Part shown: piece after piece, positions 42,278 to 51,411 of the stretch | Position numbering within the stretch: position 1 is the first letter of the stretch | Layout of the letters: each line of letters begins with the position of its first letter | NCBI GenBank assembly: GCA_002345215.1 | Contig: DDVH01000022.1 | Location: forward strand, 222,276 to 286,275 | Direction of reading: 5' to 3' | DNA: 64,000 nt | Source of the DNA: Anaerolineales bacterium UBA2317 | GTDB lineage: Bacteria; Chloroflexota; Anaerolineae; Anaerolineales; Villigracilaceae | Position numbers and translations under genes: made by a program | Notes under the pieces: model-generated | Told to the model about the DNA's origin: nothing | The model's input: only the letters and a program-made list of their open reading frames with translations | The model's database searches: none

Positions 42278-44335
42278 TTAAGAATTTAATTGCTCAACCA
42301 ACTTTTCAATTTTTGTTGTCGGTTGCTTGCACACAAAACCTTCGCACACATAAGCCGTTGCTTGATTTTCAAGCATAATTCTATCATTTAATAACGCAGG
42401 GGCATTTTCTTTTATTGGATAAGATGAACAAGCCATGATGATATTCGGGCGATATTCAGATTGGATAATTTTTTTCAGCGCCTCAAAATTTTCTTCACCC
42501 GCTTCGCCGATAAGGGCAACCTGCTTCATGGTCCCTGAAACATTTTCTACACTTGATAACCATCTCGCGAACCCAAGCGGATATCGCAAAGTATAAGTCG
42601 TGATTAATGAAAGAGATTTTTCTGCCAAGTCTCTATATTTTCCTTCCCCTGCATATTCCGCCATTTTGATTAATGCCTCACAAGCCAATGAATTTCCGCA
42701 GGGAGTAGCATTATCTTGCACATCTTTCGGTCTGATTAAGAGATTCTCGCCATCGTTTGGCGTATCGAAGAATCCGCCTGCTTCATCGGAAAATTTTTCT
42801 ATCATTTCATCCGTTAATTCCTTGGCAGAGACAAACCATTTGTTATCAAAATCGGTTTGATACAGTTCAAGCAGACCTAAAATCAACGCGGCATAATCTT
42901 CAAGGAAAACTTCGTTTGTCGTTTTGCCATCTCGCCAAGCACGGACTAATTTTCCATTCGGTCTTAATTTCGAGAGTAAAAACTCTGCGTTGCGCGTAGC
43001 CAGATTATAGTATTTAGAATTACTAAGTTTTGTATTTGACTCCAAAGCAAACGCTCTAGCCGCTTCTGCAAAGCCTGCCAGCATGAGACCATTCCATGCA
43101 GTGAGCACTTTATCATCAGTGCCCGGGCGGATGCGTAGGTCACGGACGGATAAAAGCTTGGTGTGAGATTCTGCTAACTTAGTGGTGACAGTTTCCACGT
43201 CAAGTTTGAAGCGGGCGGCGAGGGAGGAATCATCTAAGACGCGTTGTAAAACTGTTTTGCCTTCCCAATTCCCTTGCGCAGTGATTCCATACGCCGCCTC
43301 AAAAAAATCATAATCCTCTTTCAAAATATTTTTTATTTCATCTTGAGACCAAACATAAAACTTACCTTCTTCACCTTCGGAATCAGCATCGAGTGAAGAA
43401 TAAAATCCGCCATCTGGATGAGTCATTTCGCGCGCCACAAAATCTAAAGTTTCTTGCACGATGCGTTTGTAAAATGGATTTTTTGTGACTTGCCATGCAT
43501 GTAAATAAGCACGCACGAGCAAGGCATTATCGTATAACATTTTTTCAAAATGCGGCACACGCCAATTGTTATCGGTGCTGTAACGTGAAAATCCGCCACC
43601 GACCACATCATACATGCCACCGCGCGCCATAGCGTTGAGACAATGTGTGATGAGATTTTCAAATTCATTTGTTTGATTCATGGCTGAATGATGTAACAAA
43701 AATTCAAGCGCCATCGCTTGCGGAAATTTCGGCGCATCACCCCAACCGCCATAACCCCAATCATACGAATCACGCATGGCATTTGCAATTGCATTGAGAT
43801 GTTCTTTCGTGAGCAACTCATCATTTTGTGACTTGTTAGTTAACTGCAAATGATTTGTAACTTTTTCACTGGTGCTAAAAACCTCATCGCGTTCATTTTT
43901 CCAAGCGTTGCTCAAACCACTTAACACATCTTTGAAGGCGGGCATGTTGTAACGCCGAGTGGGTGGGAAGTATGTGCCTGCATAAAACGGTTTCAAATCT
44001 GGCGTGAGAAAGACCGACATGGGCCAGCCGCCCGAACCCGTCATTGCGATTGTGGCTTGCATATAAATTCCATCAATGTCAGGGCGTTCTTCACGGTCCA
44101 CTTTGATGTTGATGAAATGCTCATTCATATATTTGGCAGTTTCTTCATCTTCAAATGACTCATGAGAAAATACGTGGCACCAATGGCACGCCGAATATCC
44201 TATACTTAAAAATATAGGTTTATTTTCATCTTTGGATTTTTTTAACGCTTCTTCACCCCATGGATACCAATCTACAGGGTTATTTGCATGTTGTAATAAA
44301 TAAGGGGATGTTGTATTGATTAAACGATTAGGCAT
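42278..44335 (-). CDS. Thioredoxin-domain protein, YyaL/DUF255 family
   Basis: 685 residues. The N-terminal DUF255 thioredoxin-like domain has NTTSPYLLQHANNPVDWYPW and the CHWCH motif (Cys50, Cys53) with VDREERPDID; the long C-terminal half is an alpha/alpha-toroid (GGGFSRYSTDNNWRVPHFEKMLYDNALL). This is the SSP411/spermatogenesis-associated protein 20 family of unknown reaction. Full length, no signal peptide. Confidence 0.92.
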   Translation of the reverse strand: MPNRLINTTSPYLLQHANNPVDWYPWGEEALKKSKDENKPIFLSIGYSACHWCHVFSHESFEDEETAKYMNEHFINIKVDREERPDIDGIYMQATIAMTGSGGWPMSVFLTPDLKPFYAGTYFPPTRRYNMPAFKDVLSGLSNAWKNERDEVFSTSEKVTNHLQLTNKSQNDELLTKEHLNAIANAMRDSYDWGYGGWGDAPKFPQAMALEFLLHHSAMNQTNEFENLITHCLNAMARGGMYDVVGGGFSRYSTDNNWRVPHFEKMLYDNALLVRAYLHAWQVTKNPFYKRIVQETLDFVAREMTHPDGGFYSSLDADSEGEEGKFYVWSQDEIKNILKEDYDFFEAAYGITAQGNWEGKTVLQRVLDDSSLAARFKLDVETVTTKLAESHTKLLSVRDLRIRPGTDDKVLTAWNGLMLAGFAEAARAFALESNTKLSNSKYYNLATRNAEFLLSKLRPNGKLVRAWRDGKTTNEVFLEDYAALILGLLELYQTDFDNKWFVSAKELTDEMIEKFSDEAGGFFDTPNDGENLLIRPKDVQDNATPCGNSLACEALIKMAEYAGEGKYRDLAEKSLSLITTYTLRYPLGFARWLSSVENVSGTMKQVALIGEAGEENFEALKKIIQSEYRPNIIMACSSYPIKENAPALLNDRIMLENQATAYVCEGFVCKQPTTKIEKLVEQLNS

Positions 44336-44415
44336 GAGAGAGATTATAGCCTAATGGAAAGCGTCTCGTCTTTAAGCGAAGCGAGAAGGCGGATGTACGC
44401 AAAGTTGGACAGATT

Positions 44416-46017
44416 TCAGGTTTTAGAAGATAATTTTTGTGCGTCTGTTCTACTAAAACTTACGTTTTTCAATCCTGATTGAATATCTTCGATACTTTGG
44501 TAAGTAATTCTACTTTCACTATATCCTAATATGCCACGAACTGTTGCTGGATTGAGGGCAAGTAACCAATAATGTATTAAACGGTCTTTATCGTCGCGCC
44601 TAAAAAAATCTTTTGCAATTTCAAGTACATCTCCAATTGCAATAGCATCATTGACCCACTGCACTAATTCTGGATACTTTTTTTGGTCGGATTCGGAAAT
44701 CACAAAAAGTGCCGATTCTCTTCGTTGAAAGAAACGTACCATGTTGGTTATTGTTGTGTTATACCAGTTCTTGTAATTAATTCTATAACTTTCTTTTTCT
44801 ATACCTACCTGTGCTGGTAAATTGTCCCGAAATTCTTTTATTACATCAGCGGATGCTTTTTCAACTACATCATACGGGGCGTATTTATCTTCACTGTCCA
44901 ACATTTTCGAGAAAATTTTCCATGCTCTGCGGAAATGCCCACCTGACAATGTGAAAACATGATTCATAATGTCAGGCGGAAATTTTTCATCTATAACATC
45001 TGGGCTAATTTTATTTAGTGAAAGTAATTTCACGAGTCGGTTTTCCATTGCCCGCCTTTTTATTGTTCGTTTCGCTTTGTCTAAAGATGCTTCAATATTC
45101 AGGTAGGTAATTTCATTTACGGTTGACAGGCTGATTGAATTTAATATATCGACTGATAGATCGGTTGCGGAAAATATTTTATAAGATACAGAAACACCAT
45201 TTTCTTTAAATTTTGCCTTTAATCTTGCAAGTGTTTTGAGTATTTGTACTTGAGAGACGATTGAAAAAAGATGGTAATCATCTATTAAAATAAATAAATT
45301 CCGAACTCCCACTTCTTTCAAGCGGACGCAAACTTCCTTTGATAAATCAGAAAGCAACTGTTCAGTATTGATTTCAAGATCATCAATAGGACTTTGTCGG
45401 TTTACTAGGTCTTTATCTGGAGAAATTTTGAATCCTAATTGAAGAGGGGTAATCGAAGCGTTGCCTAATTTCAACGTGCCTGCGCTAAATGCCGATAACT
45501 CAACTTCGCCTATTCCAGCAGAAAGTTCAAGGCGAGTTTGGGACAACAAGGACGATGTCTTTCCTGAGTTTTTTCCTTTATCGGATGCCACTAAATCTTC
45601 GGAAAGTTTTCTTGCGTGGCGCAGGTCGAAGAAATTCCTTACCCCTACATAAGTGGATGATAACCATTTCCATCTTTGGTATTTTTGCTTTGATTCGATT
45701 GTTTCAATAATGTTATCGAATATTCCTTTCAAAACTCTGCCTACATGAGTTTCGGCATTTACATCATTTTCAAAAATTGACGAGTGAATTACGCATGAAA
45801 TAGAATATGGCAATTCTGAAATTTTCCCCTTTGCTATTGTCACAAGTGACGACTTGCCAGAACCTTTGCTCCCAAAGAAATAGTGATTTTGTTGTCCAGT
45901 AAGAAACTCTTCAACTCCCCAAATATCTTCAATAGTAAAGTTGTAACTTGGCGCAATAGCACTCCACGCTAAATTATCATCTAGTATTCTTTGGATGCGT
46001 TTATTTATATCTGCCAT
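44416..46017 (-). CDS. Orphan P-loop ATPase with ORC/STAND-like architecture
   Basis: 533 residues. Walker A FGSKGSGKSS (about 48-57) and Walker B LFILIDDYH (241-249) are clear. A C-terminal helical region with a winged-helix-like part (about 440-515, ending WLLALNPATVRGILGY) follows. The N-terminal WGVEEFLTGQQNHYFFG before the P-loop resembles ORC/CDC6-type and STAND ATPases. No nuclease, helicase or effector gene is next to it. It is flanked by repeat-like DNA and looks like an acquired single gene. A role in defence or plasmid-like maintenance is only a guess. Confidence 0.65.
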   Translation of the reverse strand: MADINKRIQRILDDNLAWSAIAPSYNFTIEDIWGVEEFLTGQQNHYFFGSKGSGKSSLVTIAKGKISELPYSISCVIHSSIFENDVNAETHVGRVLKGIFDNIIETIESKQKYQRWKWLSSTYVGVRNFFDLRHARKLSEDLVASDKGKNSGKTSSLLSQTRLELSAGIGEVELSAFSAGTLKLGNASITPLQLGFKISPDKDLVNRQSPIDDLEINTEQLLSDLSKEVCVRLKEVGVRNLFILIDDYHLFSIVSQVQILKTLARLKAKFKENGVSVSYKIFSATDLSVDILNSISLSTVNEITYLNIEASLDKAKRTIKRRAMENRLVKLLSLNKISPDVIDEKFPPDIMNHVFTLSGGHFRRAWKIFSKMLDSEDKYAPYDVVEKASADVIKEFRDNLPAQVGIEKESYRINYKNWYNTTITNMVRFFQRRESALFVISESDQKKYPELVQWVNDAIAIGDVLEIAKDFFRRDDKDRLIHYWLLALNPATVRGILGYSESRITYQSIEDIQSGLKNVSFSRTDAQKLSSKT

Positions 46018-46167
46018 GATTTAACCTTGTGTGTAGTGTTATAAATTATCTGCCCAACTATGGTATACAACACACTGTATAATCCCTTATATTACATAAC
46101 AACATTATACAACCTATTTTCCCGAAAAGGCAAGATATTGCTATGACCCAAGCCCAAAACCTAAAAA

Positions 46168-46210
46168 ACTGCTAAAAACTGACTACTGTTCACTGATAAC
46201 TATTCACTAG
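46168..46210. repeat. Degenerate ACTGATAACT-type tandem repeat
   Basis: A run of related words (ACTGACTACTG, TTCACTGATAACT, ATTCACTAG) just before the CoA-transferase gene. The same words occur inside fdrA at 59497-59541. The rest of 46018-46218 shows no gene. Confidence 0.45.
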
Positions 46211-46218
46211 GATAAAAC

Positions 46219-47427
46219 ATGCAACCTCTAAACGGAATCCGAATACTCGATATGACCCGCGCCTTAGCAGGTCCATACTGCACCATGATGCTCGGTGATT
46301 TAGGCGCAGATGTCATCAAAATTGAACGCCCAGAAGTGGGCGATGAAACACGTGGCTGGGGTCCGCCGTTTGTAGGCAAACCTTATGGAAATTATCCCGG
46401 CGAATCCGCTTACTTCATTGCCGCCAATCGAAACAAAAGAAGTATCACGGTCAATATTCAAAGCAAAGAGGGTCAAGACCTTATCAAAAAACTTGCTGGC
46501 GAATGTGATGTCTTTGTAGAAAATTATCGCACTGGCGATTTAGATAAACTTGGTTTGGGATACAACGATTTACATAAACTTCATCCAAAGTTAATTTATT
46601 GTTCAGTCAGTGGATACGGTCGCACAGGTCCGTATGCTGAACGTCCTGGTTATGATGCTGTGCTTCAAGCTGAAGGCGGCATGATGAGTATCACCGGTCC
46701 CGCCGATGGTGCCTTGTCTCGCGTTGGCATTCCAATTATTGATATTACATCTGGCATGTTTGCATCCACTGCAATTCTGGCGGCGTTGCGTGCGCGTGAT
46801 GTCACGGGCGAAGGGCAACTGGTTGATATTTCACTTTTTGATTCGCATCTCGCTTTGCTTACCAATGTCGCTTCAAATTATTTGGTGGGTGGTAAACCGC
46901 CAACGCGTTTGGGTAATGCACATCCGAATCTCGTCCCGTATGATTCTTTTCGTGCGCGCGATACTTGGTTTATTCTCGGCGTCGCCAACGAAAAACAATG
47001 GGGCACCTTGTGTGATGTTTTGAATCGCCCCGAATGGAAAAATGATTCACGATTTGAGTCCAATCGTAAACGAGTTGAGAATCGCGAAGTCTTGGTAGAT
47101 GAATTAAATAAGATATTTTCAAGCCAAGATGCTGAACATTGGCTGGAACAATTGCGTAATGCAGGTTTGCCTTGTGGAAGAATTAATACCGTGCCAGAAG
47201 TATTTGATCTTGAACATACGCGTGCGCGGGAAATGATTCTAGAATCCCAACACGCCTCAGCCGGGACGTTGAAACTGGTCGGTTTTCCTTATAAATTATC
47301 TAACACCCCAGCCGAAGTGAAAAATCCGCCGCCCCTGCTTGGTGAACATACTGAAGAAATATTATCAAGTGTATTGAATTATTCGTCAGCCGAGATTACT
47401 GCTTTGAAAAACAGCGCAGCGATATAA
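46219..47427 (+). CDS. CaiB/BaiF family (class III) CoA-transferase
   Basis: 402 residues. Family landmarks: GIRILDMTRALAGPYCTMMLGDLGADVIKIE, NYRTGDLDKLGLGY, the GYDAVLQAEGGMMS motif (Asp near 146), and the C-terminal TVPEVFDLEHTRAREM with FPYKLSNTPAEV. It moves CoA between carboxylic acids (formyl/oxalyl, succinyl/mesaconyl and similar types); the acids are unknown. Stand-alone gene, complete. Confidence 0.9.
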   Translation: MQPLNGIRILDMTRALAGPYCTMMLGDLGADVIKIERPEVGDETRGWGPPFVGKPYGNYPGESAYFIAANRNKRSITVNIQSKEGQDLIKKLAGECDVFVENYRTGDLDKLGLGYNDLHKLHPKLIYCSVSGYGRTGPYAERPGYDAVLQAEGGMMSITGPADGALSRVGIPIIDITSGMFASTAILAALRARDVTGEGQLVDISLFDSHLALLTNVASNYLVGGKPPTRLGNAHPNLVPYDSFRARDTWFILGVANEKQWGTLCDVLNRPEWKNDSRFESNRKRVENREVLVDELNKIFSSQDAEHWLEQLRNAGLPCGRINTVPEVFDLEHTRAREMILESQHASAGTLKLVGFPYKLSNTPAEVKNPPPLLGEHTEEILSSVLNYSSAEITALKNSAAI

Positions 47428-47434
47428 CATTTTT

Positions 47435-47494
47435 GTAGGGACACAGCGAAACAATCTGACGTCAAAATCTTAAGGCGACTTGCTGTGTCCCTAC
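47435..47494. repeat. GTAGGGACACAGC palindromic element, intact
   Basis: Perfect 13-bp terminal arms (47435-47447 and 47482-47494) around a 34-base centre. Lies between the CoA-transferase and alkD genes; could act as terminator. A partial copy is at 27533. Confidence 0.75.
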
Positions 47495-47509
47495 TTTTCT
47501 ATTTTTATT

Positions 47510-48253
47510 ATGAGCATGAATAAATCCCAAATCCAAAAATATCATAACGAAGTTGTTGAGGCTTTAATAGCAATTGGTGACCCTGCTCGTGGCAAAGCCA
47601 TTCAAGCAGACCGAGGCTCAAAACTTACGCATCTTGGCATTTCATTTCCAAATTTAAGAAAACGAGTCAAGCAAGGTTTTTCTTTTTATGGTTTACCTGA
47701 AAATCAAATTTTAGAAATATGGGATTGGCTTTGGAAAAATTCTCAATATGGCGATGTGTTATTCGCAACTTTAGAATTTTATATCCCCATTGTGAAAAAG
47801 CAAGTTCAATCCAATCTTTGGCATGTATCTAAACATTGGATTGAACGCGTTGATAATTGGTGTCACTGTGATAATTTGTGTTCCATGTATTCTCGCATTG
47901 TAGAAAGCCAATTTGATGAAGTGTATCCAATACTGAAAAAGTGGAATCAAGCCGAAAGTGAGTGGAAGCGGCGTGCGTCACTGGTGAGTCTGATCCATTA
48001 CAGCGGAAAAAACGCGGTCTTCTTAAATCCCCAAAAAGTTTTGCCCCTCGTAACTAATTGCTTAGACGATGACCGTTACTATGTGCAAACTGCCGTTGGT
48101 TGGGTTTTGCGCGAGATGGGGCATGTGTATAAAAATGAAATTGGGAAATATATTGAGACGAATATTGATAGGTTCAGCGCACTCGCTTTTTCGCGAGCCA
48201 TTGAGCGAATGAGTTCTGCTGAAAAGAATCGTCTTAAGAAATTAAGAAAATGA
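47510..48253 (+). CDS. AlkD-like DNA alkylation repair protein (HEAT repeats)
   Basis: About 247 residues of helical HEAT-like repeats. AlkD-family features: GDPARGKAIQADRGSKLTHLG near the N-terminus, LRKRVKQGFSFYGLP, WIERVDNWCHCDNLCSMY (aromatic/acidic active region) and TAVGWVLREMG. AlkD enzymes excise N3/N7-alkylated bases without base flipping. The ATG at 47510 was chosen; the next Met is two codons later. The 3' end overlaps the convergent DUF2877 gene by 12 bases. Confidence 0.85.
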   Translation: MSMNKSQIQKYHNEVVEALIAIGDPARGKAIQADRGSKLTHLGISFPNLRKRVKQGFSFYGLPENQILEIWDWLWKNSQYGDVLFATLEFYIPIVKKQVQSNLWHVSKHWIERVDNWCHCDNLCSMYSRIVESQFDEVYPILKKWNQAESEWKRRASLVSLIHYSGKNAVFLNPQKVLPLVTNCLDDDRYYVQTAVGWVLREMGHVYKNEIGKYIETNIDRFSALAFSRAIERMSSAEKNRLKKLRK

Positions 48254-49051
48254 CGAGCTATATTCATTTATCACACTAAAAAATCCTGTCAACGCATCTG
48301 ACCCCGAAGTTTCACCAACCGAAAGTATTTTGCTCATCGGTAAATAAACATTATCGTCTTTGATTAAGGCATCAAAAAATTCATGCCATAATTCTCCCGC
48401 TTCACCCTTAGCCGCTGACCTCAACCACGCACCCGAAAGAGAAGTAGTTAATGGCGTGGCGATATTCGCAATTTCTTCCGTAATCTTTTTCGCATCGCTT
48501 TCTGAATGAATCATCCAAGCCGCATGCATGGCACCCATCAGAAAGTCATCACCAGCAGGGGTGAGACCAATACCTAAACCAGCAAGTTTCGATGAAATAT
48601 TTTTTATTATGGGAATATCCGTTTTGATAATTGCATTTGATAGCAAATTGGAGAATTGGAGAATGCTTTCATTTTCAATATCCATTTGTAAAAGACTCAA
48701 ACGATTGATTATCTCGTTTTTATTTTTTTTCAACACTTCCCACTTAGGCATTGGATTCCAATCTTGCGTGTAGGCAAACGAGATAGCCAAATCTCCAATT
48801 CTGAGTTGGTTATCTTCAATTGAAATTTTAGAATCGACATCAATATGTTTGGAAAATAAAACTTGTTCTTCAATAACTAAATTGAATGGTCCATTTCCAA
48901 TCTCTTTATTGACAATAGATAAAATTTCTTTTTTTTCATTGATTAAGTTGCAAACCTCATCAAATATATGCAAAATTTTTGGCTGTTGAGAATTTTCTAG
49001 CCAGTCTTTTACATTATCAGTAATTGAAATAGCTTTAAGCATTTGATTCAT
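48242..49051 (-). CDS. DUF2877 protein (AllH/YlbF-like, oxamate carbamoyltransferase subunit family)
   Basis: 269 residues. The DUF2877 signatures are LGIGLTPAGDDFLMG (about 159-172), TTSLSGAWLRSAAKGE and VGETSGSDALTGF (about 247-259). In E. coli this family (YlbF, AllH) forms oxamate carbamoyltransferase with FdrA and the DUF1116 protein YlbE. FdrA and DUF1116 genes are 9-12 kb away at 57533-60466, not adjacent. Start at 49051 or the Met at 49042; it overlaps NmrA by 17 bases. Confidence 0.82.
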   Translation of the reverse strand: MNQMLKAISITDNVKDWLENSQQPKILHIFDEVCNLINEKKEILSIVNKEIGNGPFNLVIEEQVLFSKHIDVDSKISIEDNQLRIGDLAISFAYTQDWNPMPKWEVLKKNKNEIINRLSLLQMDIENESILQFSNLLSNAIIKTDIPIIKNISSKLAGLGIGLTPAGDDFLMGAMHAAWMIHSESDAKKITEEIANIATPLTTSLSGAWLRSAAKGEAGELWHEFFDALIKDDNVYLPMSKILSVGETSGSDALTGFFSVINEYSSSFS

Positions 49052-49883
49052 TTTGCTTGATAAATGTCTCTAAAGAATTTGGCTCACGTTTCAAAATCCA
49101 TTTCAACATATTTGAATTTCCAACCAAGCCGAATTTATCATAATACTCAAACATCCTGACTAAATTCTCAAGTGCGTAATCACTTAATCCCTTTGCACTT
49201 TGTTTCCAAGTTTCAATTTCTATTTTCTCAGCATGAATTTGACGATTTAATGCTTTACTAAATATTTCGGCAATTCCCGTATGTGAGATCGGATTTGTAC
49301 TTGCCAATTCATAAATTGCATTTTTGTGATTTGGCTGAGTCAAAACAATTTTTGCAACTTCGGCGAGGTCTTCTAAATCTAAAAAACTAAATTTTGAATC
49401 AATAGAATATGGAACTGGTAAAATTCCTTCTTCAAGAATACTTTTCCAATTTGCTAACAAATTTTGCATGTAGGGAGCAGGTTGTAGAATTGTAAAAAGG
49501 ATTCCAGACTCGAAAATCATCTCTTCCACACGCATCTTCTGCCAATGGTGATTCATGACTTCAATTTGTGGATGCAAAACAGAATGATACACAAAATGCT
49601 CAATTCCGTTTTGCTTTGCAGAATCAAGAACTAACTTACCTATTTCCACTTCATGCTGATTCATATTCGGGCAAATGTGATAAATGGCTCTGATGTTTTT
49701 TGTAGCAGAGAGCATTGCAGATTTATCTAGCAAGTCACCAACAATAACTTTTTCCGCGCCGAGAGATTTGAGAGACTCAGTATGCTTTTCATCTCGCACA
49801 AAGGCACATACTCTTTCAACCTGCGAAAGTGATTTGATTACTGCTTTTCCTGTCTTTCCGCTTGCACCTGTGACGAGAATCAT
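49035..49883 (-). CDS. NmrA-type NAD(P)-binding protein
   Basis: 282 residues. N-terminal Rossmann motif VTGASGKTGKAV (4-15), then VIVGDLLDKSAMLSA and HFVYHSVLHPQ, and a C-terminal YxxxK-free region with RVEEMIFESGILFTILQPAPYMQN, as in NmrA/QOR2-like atypical short-chain dehydrogenases. It may be a quinone or redox-sensor oxidoreductase. Its end overlaps DUF2877 by 17 bases, so they share a transcript. Confidence 0.88.
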   Translation of the reverse strand: MILVTGASGKTGKAVIKSLSQVERVCAFVRDEKHTESLKSLGAEKVIVGDLLDKSAMLSATKNIRAIYHICPNMNQHEVEIGKLVLDSAKQNGIEHFVYHSVLHPQIEVMNHHWQKMRVEEMIFESGILFTILQPAPYMQNLLANWKSILEEGILPVPYSIDSKFSFLDLEDLAEVAKIVLTQPNHKNAIYELASTNPISHTGIAEIFSKALNRQIHAEKIEIETWKQSAKGLSDYALENLVRMFEYYDKFGLVGNSNMLKWILKREPNSLETFIKQNESNA

Positions 49884-49930
49884 AATAGTTGAATATAATC
49901 AATTATACAAACTATTTAAAGGATTATCGA

Positions 49931-50316
49931 ATGACAATTACAAAACACAACCCAAAAGATTTGTTTCCACCATATCGGAATTACAGCCATGCAGTTGAGG
50001 TCGGTGGAGATTCACGATTACTCTTTATCAGCGGATTAAATGGATATTTGGCAGATGGGAAAACAATGCCCGATTCTTTTGAGGAGCAAGGAGAAATTAT
50101 TTGGAAGCATATCGGTTCAATTCTAAAATCCGCGAATATGACGTATGACAATATTATTTCTTTGAGAACGTATTTGGCTAGCGCAGAATACGATGAGCCG
50201 AACGTAAATTACGGATGAAATATTTAGGAGATAATCATCCTGCTTCTACAGTGATTTGTTGTCAATTGTTAGAGTCTAAGTGGAAATTAGAGATTGAAGC
50301 AGTGGCGGCGGAGTAA
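49931..50316 (+). pseudogene. RidA/YjgF-family gene split by a frameshift
   Basis: The first frame codes an intact RidA N-terminal region (FPPYRNYSHAVEVGG, LFISGLNGYLADGKTMP, MTYDNIISLRTYLASAEYD) and stops at TGA 50216-50218. The second frame begins at the ATG 50215 (overlapping as ATGA) and codes the rest: YLGDNHPASTVICCQLL, then LEIEAVAAE. Joined, they make one full RidA, a 2-aminoacrylate deaminase. A one-base change or sequencing error would restore the frame; coupled translation of two halves is also possible. Confidence 0.75.
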
Positions 50317-50317
50317 A

Positions 50318-50824
50318 ATGTTTTCTGTTGAGAAATGCTCTCCGCCTAAAGACACATTTTTAGAAAATTACTTAATAAATGGAAATTATGTTGATTGTTA
50401 CGTCACAACGATTGACAAACAAATTTCCTTCTCGGAATTTGTTTTTGCATTTTATACTACTTGGCTTTTTAAAGTAGAAGCGTTTATTTTGACCTACACA
50501 GTCAGAAAACCATCGTCTGATGTGGAAGCAAGAAAGTTGTCAAATGCTGAAATTGAACAATTCGCGGCATGGACGGTTGAAAATCGAAGCGAAAAAGAAT
50601 TATTGATGTGTGATTTTGTGAGTCACACACGCTCATGGTTTATGGTGGAACAGGTTGAAGATAAAACAAAACTATACTTTGGGTCAGCAGTTGTCCCGAA
50701 GAAAAGAGGCGAGGGCTTGGGATTCATCTTCAACTTGTTGTTAGGGTTTCATCAAATCTATTCTGTGTTGCTTTTGTATTTTGCAAAACAAAGATTAAGC
50801 CACAGAGGTGACAGAGACCATTGA
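50318..50824 (+). CDS. Uncharacterised protein of about 168 residues
   Basis: Starts right after the RidA frame ends. Motifs: CSPPKDTFLENY, NYVDCYVTTID, FVFAFYTTWLFKVEAFIL, SRSWFMVEQ-like HTRSWFM and FGSAVVPKK. I do not recognise the family. The last dozen residues (LSHRGDRDH) are coded by a palindromic repeat starting at 50799, which also gives the stop codon, so the natural C-terminus may have been replaced. Confidence 0.6.
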   Translation: MFSVEKCSPPKDTFLENYLINGNYVDCYVTTIDKQISFSEFVFAFYTTWLFKVEAFILTYTVRKPSSDVEARKLSNAEIEQFAAWTVENRSEKELLMCDFVSHTRSWFMVEQVEDKTKLYFGSAVVPKKRGEGLGFIFNLLLGFHQIYSVLLLYFAKQRLSHRGDRDH

Positions 50825-50869
50825 GAAAACCTTTTTTAAATCTCCGAGCACTCTGTATTCTCTGTAGCT
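50799..50869. repeat. GCCACAGAG palindromic repeat, copy 2
   Basis: Arms AGCCACAGAG and CTCTGTAGCT with internal TTGAGAA and CTCCGAG; second copy at 41269. It overlaps the end of the gene at 50318. Confidence 0.6.
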
Positions 50870-50925
50870 AAGTACTTGTCAAAATAGAACTTATGTTCTA
50901 AAATCAAACAGAAAGGATGTGACAC

Positions 50926-51297
50926 ATGTTAAATCTAAATTCGGTAATGATTGGTACGATTCAACCGCAAGCCTTGGCAGATTTTTATGCAAAAGTTTTA
51001 GGCAAGCCAGCCGATATGGTTGACCCAGAAAATGGTTTTTGGGGCTGGCAAGTAGGCGGTGCGTTTATGTCTGTTTTGAGTCACTCGGAGATGGGCGGCA
51101 AATCGAAAGATGCTGGACGTGTGATGATTAATTTTGAAACGGAACAAGTGAAAGAAGAATTTGAACGAATCAAATCTGCTGGTGCTACCGTTATCAAAGA
51201 GCCGTATGAAATGGTTGAAGGTGGCGGTTGAATTGCAACTTTGGCAGACCCAGATGGAAATTATTTTCAGTTGATTAGCCCCATCGTCGGGCAATAA
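50926..51297 (+). pseudogene. VOC (glyoxalase-fold) gene with in-frame TGA
   Basis: Frame starts at ATG 50926 (AAAGGA upstream) and reads a typical VOC protein (TIQPQALADFYAKVLG, WGWQVGGAFMSVL). TGA at 51229-51231 interrupts it where relatives have Trp (GxxxIATLADPDGNYFQL), and the frame stays open to TAA 51297. TGA is a normal stop in this window, for example in hicA and the receiver gene, so this is a nonsense mutation or error rather than recoding. Confidence 0.75.
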
Positions 51298-51323
51298 ATT
51301 TATTTCCACAAGATGTTTTGCAA

Positions 51324-51354
51324 AGGCTAAAGATTGTTTTTCAATCTTTAGCCT
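51324..51354 (+). terminator. Rho-independent terminator after the VOC pseudogene
   Basis: 13-bp perfect stem (AGGCTAAAGATTG and complement), TTTTT loop, then CTTTTTATTTTAT. Confidence 0.9.
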
Positions 51355-51411
51355 CTTTTTATTTTATCGAGTAGAATTAAATCCATTTTTATATAAAAGG
51401 AAAAATATCTT

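Noticed and set aside
51229..51231. TGA as selenocysteine or recoded Trp
   Set aside because: Other genes here end at TGA normally, and no SECIS-like hairpin or selenoprotein context is visible right after it.
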